Positions 38,317-46,974 are shown, numbered from the stretch's first letter. The stretch: 64,000 nucleotides of DNA from Hyphomicrobium sp. (GCA_016793445.1 JAEUME010000003.1:62001-126000); one strand, 5' to 3'. Notes: generated from the letters alone by a model not told the origin. Translations and numbers: made by a program.

Positions 38317-38922
38317 ATGCCGGATGAGGAACGTTACGATATTCCCATTTACAGCCGCCCGGCGCGATCATTCCATTGGTGGATTGCCTTTTTCATCCTG
38401 CTTCAGGTGCCCATCGGCGTCTACATGAAGTATCGCGGCTATGAGATGGAAACCGTCAACGACAAGGGCGAACTCGTCAAAGGTGTTTGGGACGGAGTGA
38501 CGGACACGCTCTACAGTTCACACAAAACCCTTGGGCTCATCATTCTGCTGTTTGTCGTGCTGCGCTTGAGCTACCGGCTGGTTTACGGCGCACCGCCGCC
38601 GGATCGCAGCGTGCCGGCTCCGCTGATCGGCGCGTCGCATGCGGTCCATTGGGGAATCTATCTGGCTCTTCTCGCAACACCCATCATTGGATATGCCGGA
38701 ATATCCTATGGGCGTTATCTGGACGTCTTCGGCATTCCTCTTCCGCCGGTCACCATCGAGGACAAGAAGTTTTCCGAAGAAGTGTTCGAATATCACGAAA
38801 TGGCGGCGTTTATTCTGCTGTGTCTTGTGGCCGTGCATATCGCCGCTGCGATCTACCACAAGTTCATCCGCAAAGACCGTGTTGTCGAACGGATGCTGCC
38901 CAATAAGAACAAGATCGTCTAG
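38317..38922 (+). CDS. Cytochrome b561
   Basis: 201 residues with four predicted membrane helices. Haem-ligand histidines are in RSFHWWIAF, SSHKTLGLIILL, HAVHWGIYLAL and VAVHIAAAIYHK. Such cytochromes pass electrons between a quinone and a periplasmic or membrane partner. It starts 4 nt after the RibD-type reductase, so the two are probably co-transcribed. There is no obvious direct partner gene. Confidence 0.9.
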   Translation: MPDEERYDIPIYSRPARSFHWWIAFFILLQVPIGVYMKYRGYEMETVNDKGELVKGVWDGVTDTLYSSHKTLGLIILLFVVLRLSYRLVYGAPPPDRSVPAPLIGASHAVHWGIYLALLATPIIGYAGISYGRYLDVFGIPLPPVTIEDKKFSEEVFEYHEMAAFILLCLVAVHIAAAIYHKFIRKDRVVERMLPNKNKIV

Positions 38923-39026
38923 AGCCGTTCCGGTTCTGATGGAATAGCGGAATGGCACTAGGCTTTGTTTTGTCGTGCCTCTTATCGGAAAACCGGTTCC
39001 CACTTTTCCGCAAAGCACTCTAGAGC
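38919..39026. repeat. Dispersed Rhizobiales-type repeat
   Basis: About 108 bp bounded by CTAGAG and TCTAGAGCG. Inside are GATGGAATAGCGG and GGAAAACCGGTTCCCACTT, a sequence I associate with an intergenic repeat common in Bradyrhizobium and Methylobacterium relatives. It starts inside the last codons of the cytochrome b561 gene and supplies its stop. Confidence 0.55.
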
Positions 39027-39062
39027 GCTTTGCGATCTTACAGGGCTATAGGCTGCGCCGGG

Positions 39063-39896
39063 TCAGGCTGGCGTGGCGAAGATATCGGTATGGCCTATCT
39101 CGACGGCCGATCGTATGACCTTCACCCAAGCCTCGACCGTTTTGGGATCCAGCGCGCCCGTCTCAAGCACGGCCATCGCATGGCCGCGCTGCAATTCCGC
39201 AACCAGGATGCGCTCGCGCTGATCGAGCCGCCAGGGGCTCTCGCCCTCCAGAACGCTGTATCCTTCCAGGCGGAACTGATCGGCGAGCAGCGAGGGGGCC
39301 ATGGGGCCCGCCGCCGGTCCGAAGCCTTTATCGCTCATCTGATGGCGGTTGAACGCGGCGGCGATCGGATTGTCGGCGGGCCGGTGCGGTGTCCACTTCT
39401 GCAGGCCGTTGTATGTCAGGACAGCGTAAAAGGGCGTGCGCGTTTGCGCCAGCGTGCGCGCCACGTCGCGAATGAAGGAGGCTGAGACCAGATCAAACAG
39501 CGCCGACGCCGTGACGAGGTCGCAGTCTTTGGCCAGATCGCCGAGCCCGAGGGAAAGATCCCGCTTGTGAAAAGATACGGTGATCTGCGCGTGGCCTTTT
39601 TTGAGCAGCAGTGCGTCCTGGCTTGCCGACTCGGCGGTATCGGCCCAGCCGCGCAGCGCGGTGCGCGCATGTTTGAGGAGATCGGCGTCGTTGTCGACGA
39701 GCGTCCACGTCTGGCGTGCGCACAGCAGGGGTGCGCTGGCACGCAGATTGGAGCCCGTGCCGGAGCCCAGGTCGAGCACGCGCATATGATCGCGCAGCCC
39801 AAACCATGCGGAGACCGCGTTGGCGATGTCGCGGTTGCGGCTTCGCATATCGGCCGGTTCGCGCAGGCTGAGCCAGTCGCTGGAGAACGCGCTCAT
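39063..39896 (-). CDS. Class I SAM-dependent methyltransferase
   Basis: 277 residues. The SAM motif is VLDLGSGTGSNLRA, followed by WTLVDNDADLLKHA and DLVTASALFDLVS. The later PFYAVLTYNG and NRHQMSDKGFG segments are unusual for common families. It is the last gene of a four-gene operon (dehydrogenase, pterin-synthase-like, GT4, this). Its ATG overlaps the GT4 stop. It probably methylates the product of that operon; the substrate is unknown. Confidence 0.85.
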   Translation of the reverse strand: MSAFSSDWLSLREPADMRSRNRDIANAVSAWFGLRDHMRVLDLGSGTGSNLRASAPLLCARQTWTLVDNDADLLKHARTALRGWADTAESASQDALLLKKGHAQITVSFHKRDLSLGLGDLAKDCDLVTASALFDLVSASFIRDVARTLAQTRTPFYAVLTYNGLQKWTPHRPADNPIAAAFNRHQMSDKGFGPAAGPMAPSLLADQFRLEGYSVLEGESPWRLDQRERILVAELQRGHAMAVLETGALDPKTVEAWVKVIRSAVEIGHTDIFATPA

Positions 39897-40939
39897 ATCT
39901 TCAGGCCTAGAATGACGGCAGCAATGCGCCGGGCCGTCTCGTGCCAGGTTGGCAGCGTGCGGCCGATATCCCAGGAGGCATCCGCAAGCTTGTCGCGCAG
40001 CCGCTTGTCGGTCAGCGCCCGGCGCAGCGCGCCCGTCATTTCGGCTGTGTTGCCGGGCTGGACGTGGAGGGCGGCGGAGCTGTGGGCAGTGTCACCCGCA
40101 GCCCCGCCCGTCGTGGTCACGATAGGAAGCCCGCGCGCCATGGCTTCGGCGATAACCATTCCGTAGCCTTCGAAAAGCGAGGCCGACACGAACAGATCCG
40201 TGCTTTCGTAGAAACGGTCGAGTGTGGCGGGCACCACCTTGCCGGGGAGCGTCACCCGGTCGGAAAGCCCCTCCTGAGCGATCCGCTCGCGCAATGCCTC
40301 CACCGCCGCCGGATGCCGGTCGAGCGCGCCTGCGATCGTCAATTTCCAGTCGAGGTCCTGTAACGCGCTAAGCGCTTCGATCAGGTTCTCATAGTTCTTG
40401 CGCGGAGTGACGGCGCCAACCGCAAGGATATGTAGCGGCGCTCCGGTGCCTGTGGCGCGCCGGGCCGGGTCGGTTCCAGGCTCGGCCACGGTGATTTTTT
40501 CCCGATCGACACCGAGTTCGTCTTTCAAGATTCGCGCCGTGGCCCGCGACGTGACGACGATGTGGTTGGCGCGCCCGAGCGCCGCCGTCTCGCTGGCTTT
40601 GAGCTCCACTTTGCGCGCATGGGCAAGGCCGGTCTCCAGGTAGAGCGGATGATGGACGACGGCGATGACGCGGCGTGCGGACAGATCCAGGTAATCCTCG
40701 GGAAATGCGCCGAACGCCAGCCCGTCAATCAGCACGGTCGCGCTCTCGGGCGTATCGGCGATGAGGCGGACCGCGGCATCGAGGTCATCCTCTGAAGGAT
40801 TTGGAAAATCGGCGGAAAGTGCCAGATGGTCTACGTTCACACCGAACGCGGGCAGGAGCTCGATGACGCGACGGTCGTACGCGTAGCCGCCAGTTGGGCT
40901 CTTTATGTCGCCGGGAACGGCGAAAACAGCGTCAGCCAC
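39893..40939 (-). CDS. Glycosyltransferase family 4 in the pterin-like operon
   Basis: 348 residues with a GTG start. It has a GT-B fold: an N-terminal FAVPGDIKSPTGGYAYDRR, then HILAVGAVTPRKNYENLIEA and the E-X7-E motif FEGYGMVIAEAMARGLPIV. It transfers a sugar from a nucleotide donor, retaining type. The first part (PTGGYAYDRRVI) is compact, and no membrane anchor is seen, so a soluble small-molecule acceptor is possible. The start overlaps the pterin-synthase-like gene by 8 nt. Confidence 0.88.
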   Translation of the reverse strand: MADAVFAVPGDIKSPTGGYAYDRRVIELLPAFGVNVDHLALSADFPNPSEDDLDAAVRLIADTPESATVLIDGLAFGAFPEDYLDLSARRVIAVVHHPLYLETGLAHARKVELKASETAALGRANHIVVTSRATARILKDELGVDREKITVAEPGTDPARRATGTGAPLHILAVGAVTPRKNYENLIEALSALQDLDWKLTIAGALDRHPAAVEALRERIAQEGLSDRVTLPGKVVPATLDRFYESTDLFVSASLFEGYGMVIAEAMARGLPIVTTTGGAAGDTAHSSAALHVQPGNTAEMTGALRRALTDKRLRDKLADASWDIGRTLPTWHETARRIAAVILGLKI

Positions 40940-41336
40940 GGATCGGTCCTTCGAATGAGGCGCGTGCCAGATCGGTCTCCGACAAGGTCACGCGGATTTT
41001 CGCGAGGTTTAGGCCATCATCCCCCAGCCGCCCGCCACGCGCGGCCTCGCTCACGCGGTCGAAGACATATTTGCAGAGAAATTCGGTCGTTGTGAGGACG
41101 CCTTTGAATCGAGGTAAAGCGTCCAGGTTCTGATAAGCAAGCGGCTTGAGGGTCTCGCTCAGCACATCGAGCGCCGCACCGATGTCAACGACGACGTTCT
41201 TGGGGCCAAGCCGTTCGGCGAAGAAAGCGACATCGACGATGAAAGTCGCGCCGTGCATGTTTTGCGCCGGGCCGAAGAAGGGATCGGGCAGCGAATGGGC
41301 GATCATGATGCGGTCACGGACTTCAACGGAGAACAT
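40932..41336 (-). CDS. 6-pyruvoyltetrahydropterin synthase/QueD-like protein, degenerate active site
   Basis: 134 residues with the T-fold of PTPS/QueD. Compared by eye with E. coli QueD, the zinc His in IAHSLP is kept. HGH reads HGA, the catalytic Cys four positions earlier is Ala (AQNMHGA), and the Asp-His pair (LDH) reads LAY. The substrate Glu in TTTEF and the last Glu in SETDLARASF remain. The canonical reaction is therefore unlikely, so it may bind a pterin or catalyse something else. Second gene of the operon. Confidence 0.85.
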   Translation of the reverse strand: MFSVEVRDRIMIAHSLPDPFFGPAQNMHGATFIVDVAFFAERLGPKNVVVDIGAALDVLSETLKPLAYQNLDALPRFKGVLTTTEFLCKYVFDRVSEAARGGRLGDDGLNLAKIRVTLSETDLARASFEGPIRG

Positions 41337-41363
41337 GAGCGGCCTTCGTCTTTCTGGAAAAAG

Positions 41364-42383
41364 TTAATCGGGGTACCGTATGACCGGCGGCAGGCCGCCG
41401 CCCGCATCGGCGAGCAAAGCGGGAAGCTCGTCCGCCGCGCTCTCGAAGGCGATGTCATGCGCGACCAATGCATCGAGCGCAGGATCGTCAAGCAAGGCCA
41501 GCGCCGTTTCCAGCCGTTTGCGATGGCTGACCGCGGTGCGCCGGCTCGGCGCGACGTGCCCGACCTGGGAGGAGACAAGCTTGAGGCGCTTGGCGTGAAA
41601 CGTGCCGCCCAGGTTAACCGTCACGGGCGCATCGCCATACCAGCTCACCTCCACCACACAGCCCTCGAAGGCGGCAGCATTGATCGCCGTCTGCAAGCCG
41701 GCTGAAGTGGCGGAGGTGTGAAAGACAATCCGGTTGTCGCCTGGAACATTGCCGGGTTCGACGAAATCGATATCGAGCGCTGCGGCCAGGGCGGCTTTGG
41801 CGGGATCGGTGTCACACAGCGCCACGCGCGCGCCGCCCAATCGTCCGGCGACGCGTGCGATCAGCAGGCCGACGATTCCTCCACCCACGACAAGGATACT
41901 ATCGCCCGGCCCCGTGCCCGCATCCCAATGAGCGTTGAGCGCGGTCTCCATGTTCGCCGCCAGCGTTGCGCGGCGTGCCGGAATGGGCGGAGGGACAGGC
42001 ACGAGCAGCTCGCAGGGGGCCTGGAAGTAATCCTGATGAGGGTGCAGGCAAAACACTGTTTTGCCTTCCAGATGTTCGGGCCCCCAGATGACCGTTCCGG
42101 TCGCCGAATAGCCGTATTTGACGGGGAATGGAAACGTTCCCGATTGGAGCGGCGCGCGCATGCGCTGCCACTCCGATTGGGGAACATGACCGAAAGCAAC
42201 GAGGCGTTCCGTGCCGCGGCTGACCGCGCTGAACAAAGTCTTGACCCTGGCCTCGCCGGGGGTGGGGATGGCGAGCCGCTCGGTGCGCAGCTCCGCCACG
42301 CCGGGCTTGACGTACCAAAGCGCCCGGGCCACCACCATTTGGCCCTGGCTGCGGCGCATCGTGCCTGCCGCCCTGCCTTCCAT
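41364..42383 (-). CDS. MDR-family dehydrogenase lacking usual zinc ligands
   Basis: About 339 residues. It has the medium-chain dehydrogenase layout: N-terminal GroES-like half with VSRGTERLVAFG and FPVKYGYSATGTV, then the cofactor motif ILVVGGGIVGLLIARVAGRLG. The CGTD and GHE zinc-ligand motifs of alcohol dehydrogenases are replaced (SRGTE, KYGYSATG), so a catalytic zinc is doubtful. First gene of the four-gene operon, divergent from mdoH. I chose ATG 42383 for its AGGAAGG site. Confidence 0.8.
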   Translation of the reverse strand: MEGRAAGTMRRSQGQMVVARALWYVKPGVAELRTERLAIPTPGEARVKTLFSAVSRGTERLVAFGHVPQSEWQRMRAPLQSGTFPFPVKYGYSATGTVIWGPEHLEGKTVFCLHPHQDYFQAPCELLVPVPPPIPARRATLAANMETALNAHWDAGTGPGDSILVVGGGIVGLLIARVAGRLGGARVALCDTDPAKAALAAALDIDFVEPGNVPGDNRIVFHTSATSAGLQTAINAAAFEGCVVEVSWYGDAPVTVNLGGTFHAKRLKLVSSQVGHVAPSRRTAVSHRKRLETALALLDDPALDALVAHDIAFESAADELPALLADAGGGLPPVIRYPD

Positions 42384-42418
42384 CGTCCTTCCTCGCATTG
42401 CCCGTGGCTGAAGCGCCT

Positions 42419-44251
42419 ATGATCGTGTCGTCTCATAATCCGGATCGCGCCCGGACAGCCGACCGGCTGAGCCTTACGACACCGGCGGGGTTGCAGGCAA
42501 ACGGCAACCTTACCCGGCGGCGCCTGGGGGTTCTGATCGCCAACCTGGGGCTTTGGGCGGGTCTGGGGGTGTGGTTTGCCGGAATCCTCTCCGCCGGAGG
42601 GTGGTCGGTGAGCGATGCCGTCCTGCTGATCTGCTTTTTGCTCGGGACCCCGTGGGCGGTTCTGGGCTTCTGGAACGCGGTCATAGGCCTTTGGGTTCGC
42701 CACGGCGCGCGCGATCCCATCGCGGAGGCCGCCCCGTTTCTGCCGGACGCGGCTACGATGCGCGCGTCCATTGCCGCCGAAACGGCTGTGCTCATGACGT
42801 TGCGCAACGAGCACCCCGAGCGCGCGCTGCAGCGCCTGCGGACGGTCAAAGCCAGCCTGGACGCCACCGGCGAGGGGGCACGCTTTGCGTACTTCATCCT
42901 GAGCGACACGCAGATTGCCGGCGTCGCAGCGCGCGAGGAGATGGCTGTTGCGCAATGGCGCGCGCAAGAAGGAGAGAGCGCGCGCATCGTCTATCGGCGG
43001 CGCTCCCACAACACCGGTTTCAAAGCCGGTAACGTCCGCGACTTCTGCGAAACTTACGGCCGCGACTTCGAACTGATGCTGCCGCTCGACGCCGACAGCC
43101 TGATGACTGGACAGGCCATCGTCGATCTGGTGCGCGTGATGCAGGCCTATCCCAAGCTCGGCATCCTGCAAAGCCTCGTTGTCGGTATGCCGTCCGCCTC
43201 TCCGTTCGCCCGCATGTTCCAGTTCGGTATGCGATTTGGAATGCGCAGCTACACGATGGGACAAGCCTGGTGGGTTGGCGATTGCGGGTCGTTTTGGGGG
43301 CATAACGCGCTCGTGCGTATCGCGCCCTTCGTTGAGCACTGCCGCCTGCCGGTATTGCCGGGATCACCGCCCCTTGGCGGGCACGTTCTTTCCCACGATC
43401 AAGTCGAGGCGGCCTTGATGCGCCGCGCCGGATTCGAGGTGCGAGTCATGCCGTTCGAGGCGGGCTCATATGAGGAGAACCCGCCGGATGTTCTCGAGTT
43501 CATCCATCGCGACGTGCGCTGGTGCCAGGGCAACATGCAGTATGTGAAGCTGCTTGGCCTGCCGGGCCTCAATCCCGTCAGCCGCTTCCAGCTCGTGTGG
43601 GCAATCTTGATGTTTATCGGCGTCCCGGCCTGGACGCTGATGATTGCGCTGTCGCCCCTTGCCGTGCACGAGGCCCAGGCGATTGCCGGTTTCCCCCTCC
43701 AAAGCGCCCAGGCCCTCTATGTGACTTGCCTGCTCCTCTCCCTTGCGCCCAAGATTGCGGGGCTTTTGGATGCTGCGCTGACCAGGGGCGAGGTGGCGCG
43801 CTTCGGCGGTCATGCTCGCTTCTGGGCGAGTGCGCTCCTGGAGATTGTTTTCTCGTTCCTGCAAGGTGCCGTCTCCACCATCCGCACCAGTATTTTCATG
43901 ATCGGGCTGCTGTTCGGCCGGTCAATCGTGTGGAGCGGGCAGAAGCGCGATGCAGGTGGCTTGTCCTGGGGGGCGGCGGCGCGCGCGCTCTGGCCCCAGA
44001 CCCTGTTTGGCGTTGCCGTCATGTGTGCTCTCTACGCGGTGTCTCCAAGGGCTCTCGTTTGGAGTTTGCCTTTGACGGCGGGCTATGTCCTTGCCGTGCC
44101 CTTTGCAGTCGTTACAGCCAGCCCATGGCTCGGAAGCCTCATGCAGCGCCTTGGTGTGGCGGCCATCCCTGAGGAGATCACGCCAGTGCCGGAGATCGTC
44201 GCTGTGGGGAACATAGGGCGGCTCAATCCGTGCGAGGAACCGTTGCCATGA
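42419..44251 (+). CDS. mdoH: Glucans biosynthesis glucosyltransferase MdoH/OpgH-like
   Basis: About 610 residues. It is a membrane GT2 enzyme that makes osmoregulated periplasmic glucans from UDP-glucose. The catalytic core has SDTQIAGVAAREE, the Asp motif DADSLMTGQ and the product-binding block SHDQVEAALMRRAGFEV, with the processive-type motif VRWCQGNMQYVK. Membrane helices flank it on both sides. It is shorter than E. coli OpgH (about 850) and no mdoG/opgG is adjacent. A TTG start at 42398 is an alternative. Confidence 0.88.
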   Translation: MIVSSHNPDRARTADRLSLTTPAGLQANGNLTRRRLGVLIANLGLWAGLGVWFAGILSAGGWSVSDAVLLICFLLGTPWAVLGFWNAVIGLWVRHGARDPIAEAAPFLPDAATMRASIAAETAVLMTLRNEHPERALQRLRTVKASLDATGEGARFAYFILSDTQIAGVAAREEMAVAQWRAQEGESARIVYRRRSHNTGFKAGNVRDFCETYGRDFELMLPLDADSLMTGQAIVDLVRVMQAYPKLGILQSLVVGMPSASPFARMFQFGMRFGMRSYTMGQAWWVGDCGSFWGHNALVRIAPFVEHCRLPVLPGSPPLGGHVLSHDQVEAALMRRAGFEVRVMPFEAGSYEENPPDVLEFIHRDVRWCQGNMQYVKLLGLPGLNPVSRFQLVWAILMFIGVPAWTLMIALSPLAVHEAQAIAGFPLQSAQALYVTCLLLSLAPKIAGLLDAALTRGEVARFGGHARFWASALLEIVFSFLQGAVSTIRTSIFMIGLLFGRSIVWSGQKRDAGGLSWGAAARALWPQTLFGVAVMCALYAVSPRALVWSLPLTAGYVLAVPFAVVTASPWLGSLMQRLGVAAIPEEITPVPEIVAVGNIGRLNPCEEPLP

Positions 44252-44994
44252 CGTCACGGGCGCTCAACGGAGTCTTCAGATCGCTGCGGATCTATCAGGG
44301 GCCCGATGCACCACGCGCCCGGATGGACGGCCTTTACGCGCGCTTCCTTGCTGCGGGCGATCTGGCTTTCGATATCGGTGCCCACGTTGGCGATCGCGTC
44401 TCGTCGTTTCGCAGGCTCGGCGCGCGCGTCGTAGCGTTAGAGCCTCAGCCGCTGGCCATGCGAGCGCTGCGTCTCATTCATGGTCAAGATGCTAACGTGA
44501 GGCTTGTTCCTGCCGCGGCGGCAGCGAGATCGGGCTCTCTGCAACTCAAGATCAACACCGCCAACCCGACCGTCTCGACCGCGTCTGCGCACTTCATTGC
44601 CGAAGCCGATGGCGCAATGGGGTGGGAGGGGCAGGTGTGGGACGACGAGATCACCGTGCGCGCCGTTACGCTCGATGAACTCATTGCGCAGGTGGGCCGC
44701 CCTTCCTTCATAAAAATCGATGTTGAAGGCTTCGAGGATGAGGTACTGGCGGGGCTCACGCAGCCTGTAGCGGCGTTGTCATTCGAGTTTACCACCATCG
44801 CAAGGGATGTCGCGTTGCGCGGCCTGGCCCGCTTGTCGGCGCTGGGTGAATATCGCTATGACGTCGCGATGGGCGAAAGCCAGATCCTCAACTTCGAGAA
44901 ACCTTTGCATGAGGATGATATGGCGCGCTTTCTGAAGACGTTGCCGCACAGCGCCAACTCCGGGGATATATACGCCTTCCTTGTAAAAGGCTGA
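44248..44994 (+). CDS. FkbM-family methyltransferase
   Basis: 248 residues. The SAM motif is LAFDIGAHVGDRVSSFRRLG with VVALEPQPLAMRALR, and the family mark FIKIDVEGFEDEVLAGL follows. FkbM proteins O-methylate sugars or natural products. Its ATG overlaps the mdoH stop (ATGA), so it may modify the glucan or another glycan; this is inference. Confidence 0.9.
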   Translation: MTSRALNGVFRSLRIYQGPDAPRARMDGLYARFLAAGDLAFDIGAHVGDRVSSFRRLGARVVALEPQPLAMRALRLIHGQDANVRLVPAAAAARSGSLQLKINTANPTVSTASAHFIAEADGAMGWEGQVWDDEITVRAVTLDELIAQVGRPSFIKIDVEGFEDEVLAGLTQPVAALSFEFTTIARDVALRGLARLSALGEYRYDVAMGESQILNFEKPLHEDDMARFLKTLPHSANSGDIYAFLVKG

Positions 44995-45043
44995 AACGTC
45001 TAAGACCGACCTTGAAACCTCGACTTGTGGAGATAGGACCGAC

Positions 45044-46054
45044 ATGCGCCGCACGACCCGTTGCCTCATTACCGTTGCCGCCGCTCTAGGGCTTGCCGGG
45101 CATGTGAAGGCTGCCTCGCTCGATGGTCTTGCCGTCGATGTGATGAACGAAAGCGAGCAGGTGCTGTGCGCGGAGAAGGACAACGTCGCGATAGCATTCG
45201 CCAACAAAAACGTGCGCTCCTTCCGCATCGAGGCCGCTCATCCGGTCTATTTATCTGCGGGCATGCGCGACAACTTCGAGGCAGATTGGACCGCCTGCGA
45301 TATGAGCGCCGATCCCGCCTACAAGGCTCCGGGTCAGCCGCGCAAGGAAACGCTCTACGAAGAAACCGAGATGTGGGTCGTCGGATACGCCTTCCCTGCC
45401 TTCTGGCGACCCTCAACTGCCAAGGTGCGCATCGGCGATCGCGTCGAGGAAGGCATCCACATGCTGCAGGTCTGGCTGTTGCGGACCGACGGCGCGGAGG
45501 AAGTGCTCGTTCTCTATCCCCAGGACGGCTACTGGCGTCCGCGACCCATGACGCCGCCGAATATGCGCAACACGGGATACGGTTCGTCCTTCCTCGTCGG
45601 TCCGATCGATCGGGAGGTGCGTCCCCACGTCAAGATCAAGGAGGTCGTATTCGAGCCTAAGACGCGCACGTTCACGCTTCAATTCGAGAAGGGCGGCAGC
45701 GCCACGGTCCGCATGGCCAAGGCCGACTACAATCGCCTGGCGCTCGACGTGGCGTTCGACAAAGGGATCGAGGGTGGCCCCTTCGCCATGCTTCGCTCCA
45801 TGTACGTGACGGAGTTCAACAACGACGCCGCCCGCATCGCGGTGCGCGAACGCGACGCCAAGGGCTGGCGCGAGGACAACATCATGAAGTTCGACAAGGC
45901 GCACGCGACGGACATCTGGATGGGCCGGCTTTCTCCCTCGCAGCACAATACGTCTTCGCCCGACGTCGTGTTCAACTCGTTCTCCGACGGGCCGTACCCA
46001 AAACGCCCGAAGAGCGAGCCGCCGCCGGAGGTTGAGGCGAAGGATGCAAAATAG
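45044..46054 (+). CDS. Exported protein of unknown function
   Basis: 336 residues. A signal peptide ends near LAGHVKA. The mature part is mostly beta by appearance, with VLCAEKDNVAIAFANKNVRS, RIEAAHPVYLSAGM, WVVGYAFPAFWRP and a Pro/Lys-rich tail. It ends with a run of acidic residues (PPPEVEAKDAK). I do not recognise the family. It lies 49 bp after the FkbM gene and could belong to the same envelope-related group. Confidence 0.75.
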   Translation: MRRTTRCLITVAAALGLAGHVKAASLDGLAVDVMNESEQVLCAEKDNVAIAFANKNVRSFRIEAAHPVYLSAGMRDNFEADWTACDMSADPAYKAPGQPRKETLYEETEMWVVGYAFPAFWRPSTAKVRIGDRVEEGIHMLQVWLLRTDGAEEVLVLYPQDGYWRPRPMTPPNMRNTGYGSSFLVGPIDREVRPHVKIKEVVFEPKTRTFTLQFEKGGSATVRMAKADYNRLALDVAFDKGIEGGPFAMLRSMYVTEFNNDAARIAVRERDAKGWREDNIMKFDKAHATDIWMGRLSPSQHNTSSPDVVFNSFSDGPYPKRPKSEPPPEVEAKDAK

Positions 46055-46161
46055 CGCCTTGCAGGCGTAGGCGCCGTTGCGCGCTGTTTTTGTCCTGCTC
46101 TATGGTGCCTGCGCGCGGCTGCCCGCGCCGGGTACCCCGCGAGCGGGAGAGACAAGCCGCC

Positions 46162-46974
46162 ATGACAACGCAAGCATCGAACTTCACCGGCAATATCCCG
46201 AAGCTCTATGATGAAAATCTGGGGCCGTGCATTTTCCTGCCCTATGCCCGCGACATGGCGCGCCGCGTGGCGGAGATCGCGCCGGGGGACGTTCTTGAGA
46301 TTGCGGCCGGAACAGGAATTCTGTCGCGCGAACTCAAGGATGCGCTGCCCGATGCAAGCCATCTGACAATCAGCGATCTCAACCCGCCGATGCTGGAGGT
46401 TGCGCGCACGAAATTCAAGGAGCGAGAGCACGTCGAGATACGGCAGGCAGATGCAACCGCGCTGCCGTTCGCCGACGCGGCGTTCGACGTCGTGTGCTGT
46501 CAATTCGGCGTTATGTTCTTTCCCGACAAGCCGCAGGCCTACCGGGAGGCTCATCGCGTCTTGCGCAAGGGCGGGCGCTATCTTTTCAGCGTGTGGGGAC
46601 CCTTCGAAGAAAACGCCTTCGGACGCATTGCACAGCAGACCATTGCGGGCTTCTTCGACGCCGATCCGCCCACGTTCTACAGGACGCCGTTCGGTTACCA
46701 TGACGTGGATACGATCAAGGCGTCGTTGGGTGATGCGGGATTTCATCGCGTCGCGGCGCATCGTGTGCGGCGTGACGTCGATATTCCGGACGCGGCGCAT
46801 TTCGCACGCGGATTGGTTCTCGGCAATCCCGTTGCCGAAGAAATTCGCACACGCGCTTCGGCAGACACTGAAGCTGTCATCGCGGCCTTGGCCGCTGCGC
46901 TGCACGACGCTTTCGGACGGGATCCCGGACGCATGACGCTGAACGCGATCGTTCTGCAGGCGGACAGGGACTGA
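46162..46974 (+). CDS. Class I SAM-dependent methyltransferase
   Basis: 270 residues of UbiE/COQ5 appearance: FTGNIPKLYDENLGPCIF, the SAM motif VLEIAAGTGILSREL, HLTISDLNPPMLEVA, and FDVVCCQFGVMFFPDK. The substrate is unknown. The start at 46162 follows the GCGGGAGAG site, and an upstream open stretch of 24 residues is unlikely. Confidence 0.88.
   Translation: MTTQASNFTGNIPKLYDENLGPCIFLPYARDMARRVAEIAPGDVLEIAAGTGILSRELKDALPDASHLTISDLNPPMLEVARTKFKEREHVEIRQADATALPFADAAFDVVCCQFGVMFFPDKPQAYREAHRVLRKGGRYLFSVWGPFEENAFGRIAQQTIAGFFDADPPTFYRTPFGYHDVDTIKASLGDAGFHRVAAHRVRRDVDIPDAAHFARGLVLGNPVAEEIRTRASADTEAVIAALAAALHDAFGRDPGRMTLNAIVLQADRD

Noticed and set aside
46050..46100. GC-rich hairpin followed by TTTTT after the exported protein gene
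   Set aside because: The stem arms do not pair cleanly next to the T run, so I did not call a terminator.
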